Source: Teredinibacter turnerae T7901
Lineage (GTDB): Bacteria; Pseudomonadota; Gammaproteobacteria; Pseudomonadales; Cellvibrionaceae
DNA length: 64,000 bases
Assembly (NCBI RefSeq): GCF_000023025.1
Contig: NC_012997.1
Coordinates: forward strand, 294,764-358,763
Direction: 5' to 3'
A model generated the notes under the pieces. The model searched no databases. It was not told where the DNA came from and saw only the letters and a program-made list of their open reading frames with translations. Each line of letters opens with the position of its first letter. Position 1 is the stretch's first letter. This document shows positions 16,671-25,099 of this stretch, in pieces. A program made the position numbers and the translations under genes.

Positions 16671-18094
16671 TGGCCGGTCTCCGCGCGCGCGTCGCTGCTG
16701 TCGCTGTCGGATAGATGCTCCAGGGTGCGGGCGAAAGTGTCGGGCATGGCATCGACCAGTTTCGCGGGCTGATCGGTTTCAACAATCTGCATTTTTTCCA
16801 GCCAGGCTTCGAATTCCGGTGCAGCGCGCAACCCCAGAACCTGCCGCGCATAGAGCGCATCGTGAAACGACGTGGTTTGATAATTCAGCATAATGTCGTC
16901 GGCACCGGGAATCCCCATAATATAGGTGCAGCCAGCTACGGCGAGCAAGGTGAGGAGTGTATCCATATCGTTTTGGTCGGCCTGGGCGTGGTTGGTGTAA
17001 CACACGTCTACCCCCATGGGCAGTCCGAGCAATTTGCCGCAGCAGTGATCTTCCAGCCCTGCGCGAATAATTTCTTTGCCGTCGAATAAATATTCCGGAC
17101 CGATAAAACCTACCACGGTATTTACCAGCAACGGATTGTATTGCCGCGCGACTGCATAGGTGCGGACTTCGCAGGTTTGCTGGTCGAGCCCCCAGTGGGC
17201 GTTGGCCGACAACGAGCTGCCTTGCCCCGTTTCAAAATACATCACGTTGTTGCCCACAGTCCCGCGTGCCAGGCTTTGTGCCGCTGCTTCCGCCTGGGCG
17301 AGGTGGGCGAGGTTAAAGCCAAAACTGGTGTTGGTGGCTTCAGTGCCGCCGATGGATTGAAACACCAGATCGAGCGGCGCGCCCAGTTCGATAGCTTCAA
17401 TAGCGTTGGTGACATGGGTAAGTACGCAGGATTGAGTGGGAATCTGGTAGCGCTGAATAATCTCATCGAGCATGTGCAGCAGGTTTTGGCATTGCGCCAG
17501 ATTATCTGTCGCTGGATTTATGCCGATTACCGCGTCGCCACTACCGTACATCAAACCGTCGAGGATACTCGCCGCGATACCGGTGCTGTCATCGGTCGGA
17601 TGATTCGGCTGCAAGCGTGTGGAAAAGCGGCCGGGCAGACCGATAGTGTTGCGAAAAGCGGTGGTTACCTGGCATTTCTTGGCGACCAGAATCAGATCCT
17701 GATTGCGCATGATTTTGCTGACCGCAGCGACCATTTCTGGCGTGAGGCCCGGGCGAATTTGCGCCAGGGTTGCGCCGTCGGCGGCATCACTGAGTAACCA
17801 GTTGCGAAAATCGCCGACGGTAAAATGGGAGATAGGTGCGAATGCATCTGCGCTGTGGGTATCAATAATCAGCCGGGTAACTTCATCCTCTTCATAAGGC
17901 ACCAGTGCTTCATTGAGGAAATTTTTTAGCGGTACGTCGGCCAATGCCATTTGGGCAATTACCCGTTCTTGTGCTGTGTGCGCGATTACGCCGGCAAGCC
18001 GGTCGCCTGCCCGTGCGGGCGTGGCCTTGGCCATCAATTCCGCGAGGTTGGTAAAGTGGTAGCGGGTGCTGCCCAGGGTGTAGCTATAACGCAT
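16667..18094 (-). CDS. eutB: ethanolamine ammonia-lyase large subunit
   Basis: This encodes 475 residues from ATG 18094, whose product aligns with the start of E. coli EutB; the frame is open to 18250 but that part is unlike the family. The catalytic TIM-barrel marks are present: GLPGRFSTRLQPNHPTDD, MYGSGDAVIGINP, LTHVTNAIEAIE, FETGQGSSLSANA, GFIGPEYL and DVCYTNHADAD-like (VCYTNHAQADQND). It forms the active enzyme with EutC and needs adenosylcobalamin. No cobalamin riboswitch was recognised upstream. Transcribed with eutC and possibly the TRAP genes. Confidence 0.96.
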   Translation of the reverse strand: MRYSYTLGSTRYHFTNLAELMAKATPARAGDRLAGVIAHTAQERVIAQMALADVPLKNFLNEALVPYEEDEVTRLIIDTHSADAFAPISHFTVGDFRNWLLSDAADGATLAQIRPGLTPEMVAAVSKIMRNQDLILVAKKCQVTTAFRNTIGLPGRFSTRLQPNHPTDDSTGIAASILDGLMYGSGDAVIGINPATDNLAQCQNLLHMLDEIIQRYQIPTQSCVLTHVTNAIEAIELGAPLDLVFQSIGGTEATNTSFGFNLAHLAQAEAAAQSLARGTVGNNVMYFETGQGSSLSANAHWGLDQQTCEVRTYAVARQYNPLLVNTVVGFIGPEYLFDGKEIIRAGLEDHCCGKLLGLPMGVDVCYTNHAQADQNDMDTLLTLLAVAGCTYIMGIPGADDIMLNYQTTSFHDALYARQVLGLRAAPEFEAWLEKMQIVETDQPAKLVDAMPDTFARTLEHLSDSDSSDARAETGQ

Positions 18095-18270
18095 GTTGCA
18101 AACCAGTGGTAACGCTTTGAATGAATTGATGAGGGATGATATACATAAAAAGTGCCAATACGCGTCATTCTGGATTTTCCACATCAACAACGATTGAGCA
18201 GTGGACATGAAATTTTTTCTAAATTCAGGCTTAATACCCAGGTTATACATTTTTAGAATAGTTCATCCTT

Positions 18271-19512
18271 ATGCAAGCTCCACTGTTTACCAACGATGCC
18301 ACGGTGCTCGGCCTGCTGACTGTGATTCTCGGCGCAGTTTTTTTTAGCACGCAAAGCAACCATCCCGTATTTCGCAAGTTTTATTCTGTTGTCCCCGCCA
18401 TTCTGCTCTGTTATTTCCTGCCGTCGCTGTTGAACACCTTGGGTGTGATTGACGGTGATCACAGTCAGTTGTATTTCGTCGCCTCCCGTTATCTCCTGCC
18501 GACTACTCTGGTGCTGTTTGTGATCAGTGTCGATATTCGGCAAATCCTGCGGCTGGGGCCCAAAGCGCTGATTTTATTTTTCACCGGCACTTTTGGTGTG
18601 GTGATTGGCGGGCCTATTGCGCTGCTGGTTATTTCGTGGGTTTCGCCGGAATTAATTGGCAACAACGGGCCGGATGCGGTCTGGCGCGGTATGACCACGG
18701 TGGCAGGCAGTTGGATTGGCGGCGGTGCTAACCAGGCGGCGATGAAGGAAATTTACGCAGTTGGTAACGATGTTTTTTCCGCCTGGGTTGCGGTGGACGT
18801 GATTGTTGCAAACCTCTGGATGGCAGTGCTACTAACGTTGGCGGCGAAGAGCAAAGGCATCGACCGCCGCAACGGCGCCGATACCACTGCAATTGTGCAG
18901 TTGCAGGAATCCATTGCCAAATATCAGGCGGAAAATGCGCGCATTCCCACGCTCAACGATGTGATGATCATTGTCGCCGTGGGCTTTGGTGTTACCGGTT
19001 TATCGCATTTCTGCGCCGACCTCATTGCGCCCTATTTACAAGAGAATTATCCGGGTCTCGCCCGGTTTAGTTTGCACTCACGTTTTTTCTGGATGGTGGT
19101 GATTGCCTCCACCATTGGTATTGCCCTGTCATTTACCCGTGCCCGCCATTTGGAAGCCGCTGGTGCGTCGCGGTTGGGCTCAGCCATGCTTTACATTCTG
19201 GTGGCCACAATCGGCACCCATATGAATTTAATGGCGATTTTTGAAACGCCAATATATTTTGTGATTGGCTTTATCTGGATGTTCTGTCATGCCGGGCTCA
19301 TGTTACTGATGGCGAAGTTGCTGCGAGCACCGCTGTTTTTCATGGCGGTGGGTAGCCAGGCGAATGTGGGTGGTGCGGCGTCTGCACCCGTGGTTGCCGC
19401 AGCATTTCACCCCGCGTTGGCGCCGGTGGGTATTTTGCTGGCGGTGCTGGGCTATGCCGTGGGCACCTACATGGCATGGATTTGCGGTCAACTATTGATT
19501 GTAATTAATTAA
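18271..19512 (+). CDS. DUF819-family membrane protein (putative transporter)
   Basis: This 413-residue protein has about ten to twelve hydrophobic segments. The DUF819 (YjcL-like) marks are the TTVAGSWIGGGANQAAM motif and the GSQANVGGAASAPV motif, likely the two symmetry-related substrate regions. Substrate unknown; some relatives are annotated as malonate or glutamate-type carriers without proof. It is divergent from eutB with about 175 bases between the starts, and may be co-transcribed with the M28 peptidase gene that begins 139 bases after its stop, which hints at uptake of a peptide product. Confidence 0.85.
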   Translation: MQAPLFTNDATVLGLLTVILGAVFFSTQSNHPVFRKFYSVVPAILLCYFLPSLLNTLGVIDGDHSQLYFVASRYLLPTTLVLFVISVDIRQILRLGPKALILFFTGTFGVVIGGPIALLVISWVSPELIGNNGPDAVWRGMTTVAGSWIGGGANQAAMKEIYAVGNDVFSAWVAVDVIVANLWMAVLLTLAAKSKGIDRRNGADTTAIVQLQESIAKYQAENARIPTLNDVMIIVAVGFGVTGLSHFCADLIAPYLQENYPGLARFSLHSRFFWMVVIASTIGIALSFTRARHLEAAGASRLGSAMLYILVATIGTHMNLMAIFETPIYFVIGFIWMFCHAGLMLLMAKLLRAPLFFMAVGSQANVGGAASAPVVAAAFHPALAPVGILLAVLGYAVGTYMAWICGQLLIVIN

Positions 19513-19651
19513 TTCGTGCTTGGCGGCAGCGGATGTATTCGGTTGCCGCCAAGCTCGCAGGTCCGTCCCGCAGCGCTGTGGCGCTGTTCCTATGTTGTTG
19601 TTTCCTGTTTCGCCATTCTTACATGGCTATTTAATCCGAAGAGGTAATTCG

Positions 19652-21025
19652 ATGGTTTTCCGTCTGCGATTTATCGTCATTGGTGCGCTTTTGGCGCTGC
19701 CCGTTCACGCCAAGGAAAAGGTCTCTCGCGTAAATACGGATGAATTACACACTATTGCTGCTGAAGTGTCTGCAGTTCATATCGAGCAGGATGTTCGCAC
19801 TCTTGTGGGGTTTGGCACTCGCCATACCGCGTCCGAAACTGCCTCGGATACTCGCGGGATCGGCGCTGCCCGTCGCTGGATTAAAAACGAGTTCGACAAG
19901 ATTTCAGCGGCGTGTGGTGGCTGCATCGAGGTTTACTATCAATCCGAAACTGTATCTGGTGAGACACGTATTCCAGACCCTGTTGAAGTCGTCAGTGTGA
20001 TTGCGGTGCAGCGCGGGGTTACCGACCCCGGTCGCTATGTAATTATGTCTGGCGATATTGATTCGCGGGTTACCGATGTGATGAACGCAACCAGCGACGC
20101 GCCCGGTGCCAACGACAATGCGTCCGGCGTCGCCGGGGTGCTGGAAACTGCGCGGGTGCTGAGTCAGTATCGCTTCCAGGGCTCTATTGTGTATGCCGCG
20201 CTGGCCGGTGAAGAGCAGGGGCTGTTCGGCGGCAAAATTATGGCCGCGCAAGCGCAGAAAGATGGCTGGCGAATTAAAGCGGTGCTTAATAACGATATGA
20301 TCGGCAACATCGAGGGCATTAACGGTGTTATCGATAACACAACAGCGCGCATATTTGCCGAAGGCACCCGACACACAGAAACACCGGAAGAGGCGACTAC
20401 TCGCCGCTACACCGGTGGCGAAGTGGATTCCCCCAGCCGCAACCTCGCACGTTACATAGACAAAATGGCGGATACCTATATCCCCAATCTGGATACCATG
20501 GTGATCTATCGCCTGGACCGCTTTGGTCGGGGCGGTCATCACAAGCCGTTTAACGATCTCGGCTTTCCCGGTGTGCGCATTATGGAAACCAACGAAAACT
20601 ACAATCGCCAGCACCAGGATATTCGCACCGAAAATGGTATTGCCTACGGCGATACTATCGAGGGGGTAAATTTTCCTTACGCGGCCAAACTTACCGCGCT
20701 CAATGCGGTGAGTCTTGCATCCATGGCCTGGGCGCCGAACCCACCCAGTGGTGTCACTATCAAAGGTGCCGTGCAACCCAGTACGACACTATCCTGGACA
20801 GCGCTGAATAAAAAACAAAACCCCAATCTTGCCGGTTATAAAATTTACTGGCGCTACACCGATGCACCGCAATGGCAATATTCCCGCTTCGTGGGCGATG
20901 TGACCGAATTTACCCTGGAGAATATTGTGATCGACAATTATTTTTTTTGCGTGGCCAGTGTGAGCAAAGACGGCTTTGAAAGCCCAGTGGTCTTTCCAGG
21001 CGCGGCGGGAAGTTTTGGGGAGTGA
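19652..21025 (+). CDS. exported M28-family peptidase
   Basis: This encodes 457 residues from ATG 19652 with GAAGAGG upstream. Signal peptide MVFRLRFIVIGALLALPVHA. The M28 zinc-peptidase core spans about 60-370: GANDNASG (bridging Asp), LAGEEQGLFG (catalytic and ligand Glu), NNDMIGN and GGHHKPF (ligand His). The usual first His ligand (HxD) appears as Asp135-Ile-Asp137 in SGDIDSR, an oddity noted separately. A fibronectin type III-like tail follows at about 365-457 (PPSGVTIKGAVQPSTTLSW). It is likely an aminopeptidase acting in the periplasm or outside. Confidence 0.88.
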   Translation: MVFRLRFIVIGALLALPVHAKEKVSRVNTDELHTIAAEVSAVHIEQDVRTLVGFGTRHTASETASDTRGIGAARRWIKNEFDKISAACGGCIEVYYQSETVSGETRIPDPVEVVSVIAVQRGVTDPGRYVIMSGDIDSRVTDVMNATSDAPGANDNASGVAGVLETARVLSQYRFQGSIVYAALAGEEQGLFGGKIMAAQAQKDGWRIKAVLNNDMIGNIEGINGVIDNTTARIFAEGTRHTETPEEATTRRYTGGEVDSPSRNLARYIDKMADTYIPNLDTMVIYRLDRFGRGGHHKPFNDLGFPGVRIMETNENYNRQHQDIRTENGIAYGDTIEGVNFPYAAKLTALNAVSLASMAWAPNPPSGVTIKGAVQPSTTLSWTALNKKQNPNLAGYKIYWRYTDAPQWQYSRFVGDVTEFTLENIVIDNYFFCVASVSKDGFESPVVFPGAAGSFGE

Positions 21026-21050
21026 ATTTCTCCGATTGGAAAGTCTGTCG

Positions 21051-21225
21051 CTAATAACCCTGTAATTACATAAATGATCCCATTTATAGTTATTACACTT
21101 TTTTGAATCGTTGGCGAAAACAGGTGATTTTTATAATATTTGAAGGGCTTACCTTGCGTTTCGGCAATGGTGCTGCTTTCTAGTGCCGCCTGTTAACTTG
21201 GCAGTTTTCCTAGGCAAGTTAATAA
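21051..21225 (+). repeat. 174-bp multi-hairpin repeat, copy A (diverged)
   Basis: This aligns end to end with the copies at 35086-35259 and 39465-39639, although about a third of the bases differ. The layout is terminal TAATAACCCTG, an AT hairpin (ATAAAT/ATTTAT), a long arm pair ending GAAGGGCTTAC, a TTGC/GCAA hairpin, then CCGCCTGTTAACTT and an AAGTTAATAA end. Pairing within the small hairpin is kept despite changed bases. It lies between the M28 stop and the terminator at 21266. Confidence 0.75.
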
Positions 21226-21265
21226 ATTGACGTGATCGATTAGTGAGAGAGTCTTTTCAGCTAGA

Positions 21266-21291
21266 GCCCGGAATCCAATTCCGGGCTTTTT
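21266..21291 (+). terminator. terminator after the M28 peptidase gene
   Basis: GCCCGGAAT (21266-21274) and ATTCCGGGC (21278-21286) form a perfect 9-bp stem with a CCA loop, followed by TTTTT. It ends the DUF819-M28 transcript about 240 bases past the stop, the gap being filled by repeat copy A. Confidence 0.9.
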
Positions 21292-21329
21292 GGTGTTTGC
21301 AAGTGGGAAATTTTAGCTCCAAGAGCGCG

Positions 21330-22188
21330 CTAGTCGTATTTGCTAAAGCTCATTACACCCCAGTCAATTGGCTGATAAGCTTGGTATACATATTCACTGA
21401 CAGCGTAGTTACCCGCTTGCCATTCCATATGTACATGCGTTGCGTTGTCTCCAGAAATCGACCAGCAGGCGCCGTTGCTCCATTTTTTGGTGTAGCCGAT
21501 TAGAGGCTGTTCCCACCAGTACAGAATAGCTCCCTGGGTGATTGAAGCTGGCACATTGTTTAAGTGTGAGTATGCGACGTAGCCTACCAGTGTATTGGAA
21601 CTGTTATAAACCTAAGGAACCTCTTATTAACCTAGTAATTTCTCTGCGTGACCTGCGGCGATTAGTTGTTAGGCGCCTTTCGCAGTTAATGGCCTTAGTC
21701 CTTAATAAGAAAGGCAACGCCACAAATGATCGCCGCAGGCCGCGCCCTACGGGGCTTACAGGAATTTAACCTGAGGGTGTTGCGCTCGTTCACCGTGCAA
21801 CCAGCACGCCTCGCTCACGCGCCTACTCACGTTAAATTCCTGTAAGCCAGAGGTATCACTAGGTTAATCAGAGGTTCCTAGATTTTATCGAAGTGCCTGC
21901 ATTGCCCGTATTACAGCTCGCACCAATCCAGTCTACTTTAAAATAAAATCCGTCGTCATAAGCGTAGTGCGAGTAGCTGGAAAGTCGGACCGCGTGGACC
22001 GTCCCTTGATCGAGCGGCACATAAACGTCAACTGAACGTGCATACATATAAGTAGGATGAGTCCCCGGAGCCTGGTTGCCCCAACGGCCGCCGGAAATTG
22101 GCGTGGTCATTACCAGAGTTCCACAGAGTGCATCAAAGGAAATAAAAAACAAACAGATAGCTGACACCATTTTGCAAGGAAATTTCAT
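21330..22188 (-). pseudogene. secreted-protein gene split by a MITE
   Basis: The 5' part starts at ATG 22188 (signal peptide MKFPCKMVSAICLFFISFDALCG) and reads to GNAGTSIK before entering the insertion at 21881, where it stops. The 3' part resumes at 21611 in a consistent frame (VYNSSNTLVGYVAYSH...) and ends at 21330 with FSKYD. Joined, it would encode about 196 residues, rich in Tyr, Trp and Ser, with Cys at IGASCNTG and GACWSI. I recognise no family. The fit of the two halves around the insertion is good evidence for one ancestral gene. Confidence 0.8.
21612..21881. mobile_element. 270-bp MITE inserted in a secreted-protein gene
   Basis: The ends are near-perfect inverted repeats of about 27 bases: left CTAAGGAACCTCTTATT..., right (reverse complement) CTAGGAACCTCTGATT..., both continuing AACCTAGT. 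Inside are further inverted pairs, notably GGCTTACAGGAATTTAAC near 21757 with its complement near 21829, and CTGCGGCGAT with ATCGCCGCAG. No protein is encoded, so it must be moved by a transposase elsewhere. The target duplication is unclear. Confidence 0.82.
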
Positions 22189-22725
22189 AGAAGTGCTCCC
22201 GCTTTGGATGTATTTTTGCTCAGAGTTTTTAACAAAAACTTTTCATGGCTCAGGAAGTGAGCCTGAGAGGCCAAAAAAATTGACCAATATTTCTTTCATA
22301 GCAGAAAGAATTGTGAGGCATTTTAGTGACGTAAATTGTTATCCACTATTTGGCGAGCGCCAAAAGAATTGATGTCGTTCAAGATTTATCGAACCCAATA
22401 TCTCTAATAGCAAGCGCTTCTATAAATACTAAGTTGAGTCTATCAGTTTTTATAAAAAACGCACGGCTGGTGCCTGTGAGCCTCAATGGTATTTCCGTTG
22501 AGCTATAGTGAAATGACTAAGTTGCCAGAACTGTGGAACGCGTTAATTTTTTATTTTTGGGTATAGGAATCACTAGGTTAATCAGCATGCGATTTGTATG
22601 CTTGGGAGCTTAGTGCTTCGAATCGCACTAGTTGTGAATAGATGAAACTGATTTTGAGCGCGAGTGGGAGCAGCAATCGTGCTGGGCGCCAGCGGAGAAA
22701 TGTACTCGTAATATTTACGCCGATT
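22189..22725. other. gene-free interval with a solo MITE end
   Basis: No gene is seen in these 537 bases. At 22569-22585 the sequence ATCACTAGGTTAATCAG exactly repeats the right inner end of the MITE at 21612-21881, so this is a solo terminus or a deleted copy. The part next to 22188 should hold the promoter of the disrupted gene. Confidence 0.6.
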
Positions 22726-23172
22726 TTATGCCGAACGATTTAAATTCTCACCCAGCCGATCCAGATTTTGCTCATTTCCGGGCTCAGCCAGGTGGCGAAC
22801 TGCGCTGGCAACCTGCGGGTCCTCAAATTTTTGTGTCCAGGTAAGCAGGGTCTGGTTATTGCTTTCTTCGAGCGTGATAGTCAGGGTGAAGCGGGGTGCT
22901 GAGTCATGTTTAATTACCAGCTTTTCCGCTGGAATGAGCTCGACAAAGACGCAGACGTTTTTGAAATCCTGTCCATCTGGGCTGTGCATTGTGTAACGCC
23001 ATTCACCACCTTCGGCAAAGCCAAAGGTCTCAAATGTGTTGCTGAAACCGTTGGGGCCCCACCATTTTGCCAGCCGCTCCGGGTCGGCGAAGGCCTGATA
23101 AATTGTGTCCGCAGGCCAAGGGTAGGTGCGAGTGGTTTGTAATACAGCATCATTAGTGGTGGAGCCATCCAT
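22726..23172 (-). CDS. SRPBCC (AHSA1-like) domain protein
   Basis: This 148-residue protein belongs to the Bet v 1-like START superfamily, AHSA1 group. Family marks are the opening TRTYPWPADTIYQAFADPERLAKWWGP-type pattern, FAEGGEWRYTMHSPDG and the strand pair FTLTITLEE / TLLTWTQKF. These are cytosolic small-ligand-binding domains of unclear role in bacteria. It lies 30 bases after the HxlR regulator on the same strand and is probably co-transcribed and regulated by it. Confidence 0.9.
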   Translation of the reverse strand: MDGSTTNDAVLQTTRTYPWPADTIYQAFADPERLAKWWGPNGFSNTFETFGFAEGGEWRYTMHSPDGQDFKNVCVFVELIPAEKLVIKHDSAPRFTLTITLEESNNQTLLTWTQKFEDPQVASAVRHLAEPGNEQNLDRLGENLNRSA

Positions 23173-23202
23173 ACTGTTATTCCTCTACTCAATTGGGAGT
23201 GG

Positions 23203-23568
23203 TCAATCCGTTTGTCTTGCATCGAACAGTTGCCGGGCTTCGTAGACCTCGCCTACATTATCCACAATCCACAGGTATAAGGTTTTGAATGGGCCAAGCA
23301 GCGATTGCCCCAGTGGCGTGAGGCTGTACTCCACGCTCACTGGCGAGGAGCTGATGACTGTGCGCTCGAGTATACCGTTTCGTTCGAGCTTGCGAAGGGA
23401 TTGAGTGAGTGATTTTTGTGATACGCCTTCCAGGCGGCGTTTAATATCGTTGAAGCGTCGTGGCTGACTCTCTAACACCGATAGAATCATCATTGACCAC
23501 TTGTCCGCGATCTCAGAAAAGATCGCTCTTGATGGGCATTCCACCGAAAAATAATTCTTTTCCTGCAA
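23203..23568 (-). CDS. HxlR-family transcriptional regulator
   Basis: This 121-residue winged-helix regulator has the HxlR pattern: CPSRAIFSEIADKWSMMIL, RRFNDIKRRLEGVSQKSLTQSLRKLERNGIL and VEYSLTPLGQSL. The Cys at residue 11 matches the single N-terminal Cys that senses quinones or disulfide stress in YodB/QorR-type members. It is divergent from an Old Yellow Enzyme gene and sits next to a strong palindrome in the shared promoter region, so it most likely represses that gene and itself until an electrophile modifies the Cys. Confidence 0.92.
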   Translation of the reverse strand: MQEKNYFSVECPSRAIFSEIADKWSMMILSVLESQPRRFNDIKRRLEGVSQKSLTQSLRKLERNGILERTVISSSPVSVEYSLTPLGQSLLGPFKTLYLWIVDNVGEVYEARQLFDARQTD

Positions 23569-23617
23569 GACAGGTTACCTCCAGGTGACTTGGTGAATAA
23601 TTAGTGCCTAATTGACA

Positions 23618-23640
23618 CTAAGTATACATATGATACTTAG
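23618..23640. promoter_or_regulatory. probable HxlR operator between hxlR and the OYE gene
   Basis: CTAAGTAT (23618-23625) and ATACTTAG (23633-23640) form a perfect 8-bp inverted repeat with a 7-bp AT spacer. A TTGACA lies immediately upstream at 23612-23617. It sits 35 bases before the OYE start and about 50 bases before the HxlR start, as expected for a shared operator. Confidence 0.7.
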
Positions 23641-23674
23641 CGTCCGTCTATTCAACCGTTGGAAAGGTCGTAGT

Positions 23675-24799
23675 ATGAGTGAAACAACATTAGCTGACAG
23701 CGTGCTCTTTGAACCGCTGAAAATCGGCAGCCTCGAATTAAAAAATCGTATTGTTATGGCACCCATGACCCGCAATATGGCGCCTGAGGGTGTACCAAAT
23801 GAAAAGAACGCGGCTTACTACCAGCGCCGCGCAGAGGGTGACGTGGGTTTGATCCTTACCGAGGGCACTGTGATTGACCGCCCGGCGTCGCGCAACGAGC
23901 AGCACATCCCGTTTGTTTATGGTGAGGCGGCTATGGGTGGTTGGCGTACAGTGGTCGACGCGGTGCACGCGGCCAGCGGCCGCATTGGTCCACAGCTGTG
24001 GCATGTGGGGGCGATGCCCGGGCAGTCAGGCTGGGAACCGGCACAATCGCCGGAGTCGCCTTCAGGTTTGATGGCGCCAGACGCACCGCGTGGTGTGGCC
24101 ATGACAGACGCGGATATCGCCGATGCAATTGCTGCGTTTGCACGCTCCGCAGCGGATTCCAAAGCCGCAGGGTTTGATGTGGTGGAAATTCACGGTGCAC
24201 ACGGTTATCTGATCGACGAATTTTTCTGGGATAAAACCAACCAGCGTGCCGACGCCTGGGGTGGTGCAAGTCTGGTGGAGCGGTCCAGGTTCGCAGTGGA
24301 GGTGGTTAAAGCCGTGCGCCAGGCAGTGGGCGATGACTTCCCGGTCATTTTGCGGCTCAGCCAGTGGAAGCAGCAGGACTACACGGTAAAACTGGCTCCC
24401 ACACCAGACGATATGGCTGCCTGGCTGACCCCGCTCGCCGATGCAGGTGTTGATATATTCCACTGTTCGCAGCGCCGTTACTGGGAGCCGGAATTTGTGG
24501 ACATCGACGGTGAAGATGGCTTGAACTTCGCCGGTTGGGCGAAAAAGCTGACTGGCAAGGCCACCATCAGCGTGGGCTCGGTGGGTTTAAACAATGATGT
24601 GATGTCGACATTCAGTGGCGAGAGTGCGGGTGTCGCGGCTATCGATAAACTGCTGAGTCGCATGGATAAGGGTGAGTTCGATTTAATCGCTGTCGGGCGC
24701 GCGCTAATTAGCGATCCCCACTGGGTACAAAAAGTTAAAGAGGGGCGCTTCTCCGATTTGATCCCATTCGAGCCTTCGCAATTGGGCGAACTCAATTAG
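23675..24799 (+). CDS. NADH:flavin oxidoreductase (Old Yellow Enzyme family)
   Basis: This encodes 374 residues from ATG 23675, preceded by GGAAAGG. It is an FMN-dependent ene-reductase of the OYE family, reducing activated C=C bonds of electrophiles with NAD(P)H. Marks seen: LKNRIVMAPMTRNMA at the N-terminus, GPQLWHVG, EIHGAHGYLIDEFF (His pair for substrate binding) and the FMN phosphate loop around AVGRALISDPHWV. Its promoter is shared with an HxlR regulator bearing a sensor-type Cys, which supports a role in quinone or enal detoxification. Confidence 0.94.
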   Translation: MSETTLADSVLFEPLKIGSLELKNRIVMAPMTRNMAPEGVPNEKNAAYYQRRAEGDVGLILTEGTVIDRPASRNEQHIPFVYGEAAMGGWRTVVDAVHAASGRIGPQLWHVGAMPGQSGWEPAQSPESPSGLMAPDAPRGVAMTDADIADAIAAFARSAADSKAAGFDVVEIHGAHGYLIDEFFWDKTNQRADAWGGASLVERSRFAVEVVKAVRQAVGDDFPVILRLSQWKQQDYTVKLAPTPDDMAAWLTPLADAGVDIFHCSQRRYWEPEFVDIDGEDGLNFAGWAKKLTGKATISVGSVGLNNDVMSTFSGESAGVAAIDKLLSRMDKGEFDLIAVGRALISDPHWVQKVKEGRFSDLIPFEPSQLGELN

Positions 24800-24853
24800 G
24801 GGCAACAGGCCCCGGACCCAGAATTGACGTACTCCTTCCTTCGTTACAAAAAA

Positions 24854-24884
24854 AGCCCTGTACCGATCAGTACAGGGCTTTTTT
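24854..24884. terminator. bidirectional terminator after the OYE gene
   Basis: AGCCCTGTAC and GTACAGGGCT pair perfectly around a CGATCA loop, with A-tracts before and TTTTT after. It lies 55 bases past the OYE stop. Confidence 0.92.
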
Positions 24885-24978
24885 GCGTATACACAACACC
24901 GGTCTGCGCATCAGGTATTGCTGAATGCGTAGAACTGTTAAGCCCTGATTTAACGGGGCAAATTGTCGATTTACGGAG

Positions 24979-25008
24979 TGCCCCCAAACTGGGGCGCCGG
25001 TTTTTTTT
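24979..25008 (+). terminator. second terminator-like hairpin before the giant gene
   Basis: GTGCCCC and GGGGCGC form a 7-bp stem (one G-T pair) around CAAACT, followed by CGG and eight T. No gene lies between it and the previous terminator, so it may end a readthrough transcript or a small RNA. Confidence 0.55.
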
Positions 25009-25099
25009 GCCTGCTTGATTTGCGAAGAGCCATACCTGTTGCTTTACTTTAGTCTGTTTAATTGCGCGTCATTTATCAAACCTTAGTGGCAAATCTTCT

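Noticed and set aside
18095-18270. Cobalamin riboswitch upstream of eutB
   Set aside because: The interval is only 176 bases and no B12-box-like conserved sequence was recognised.
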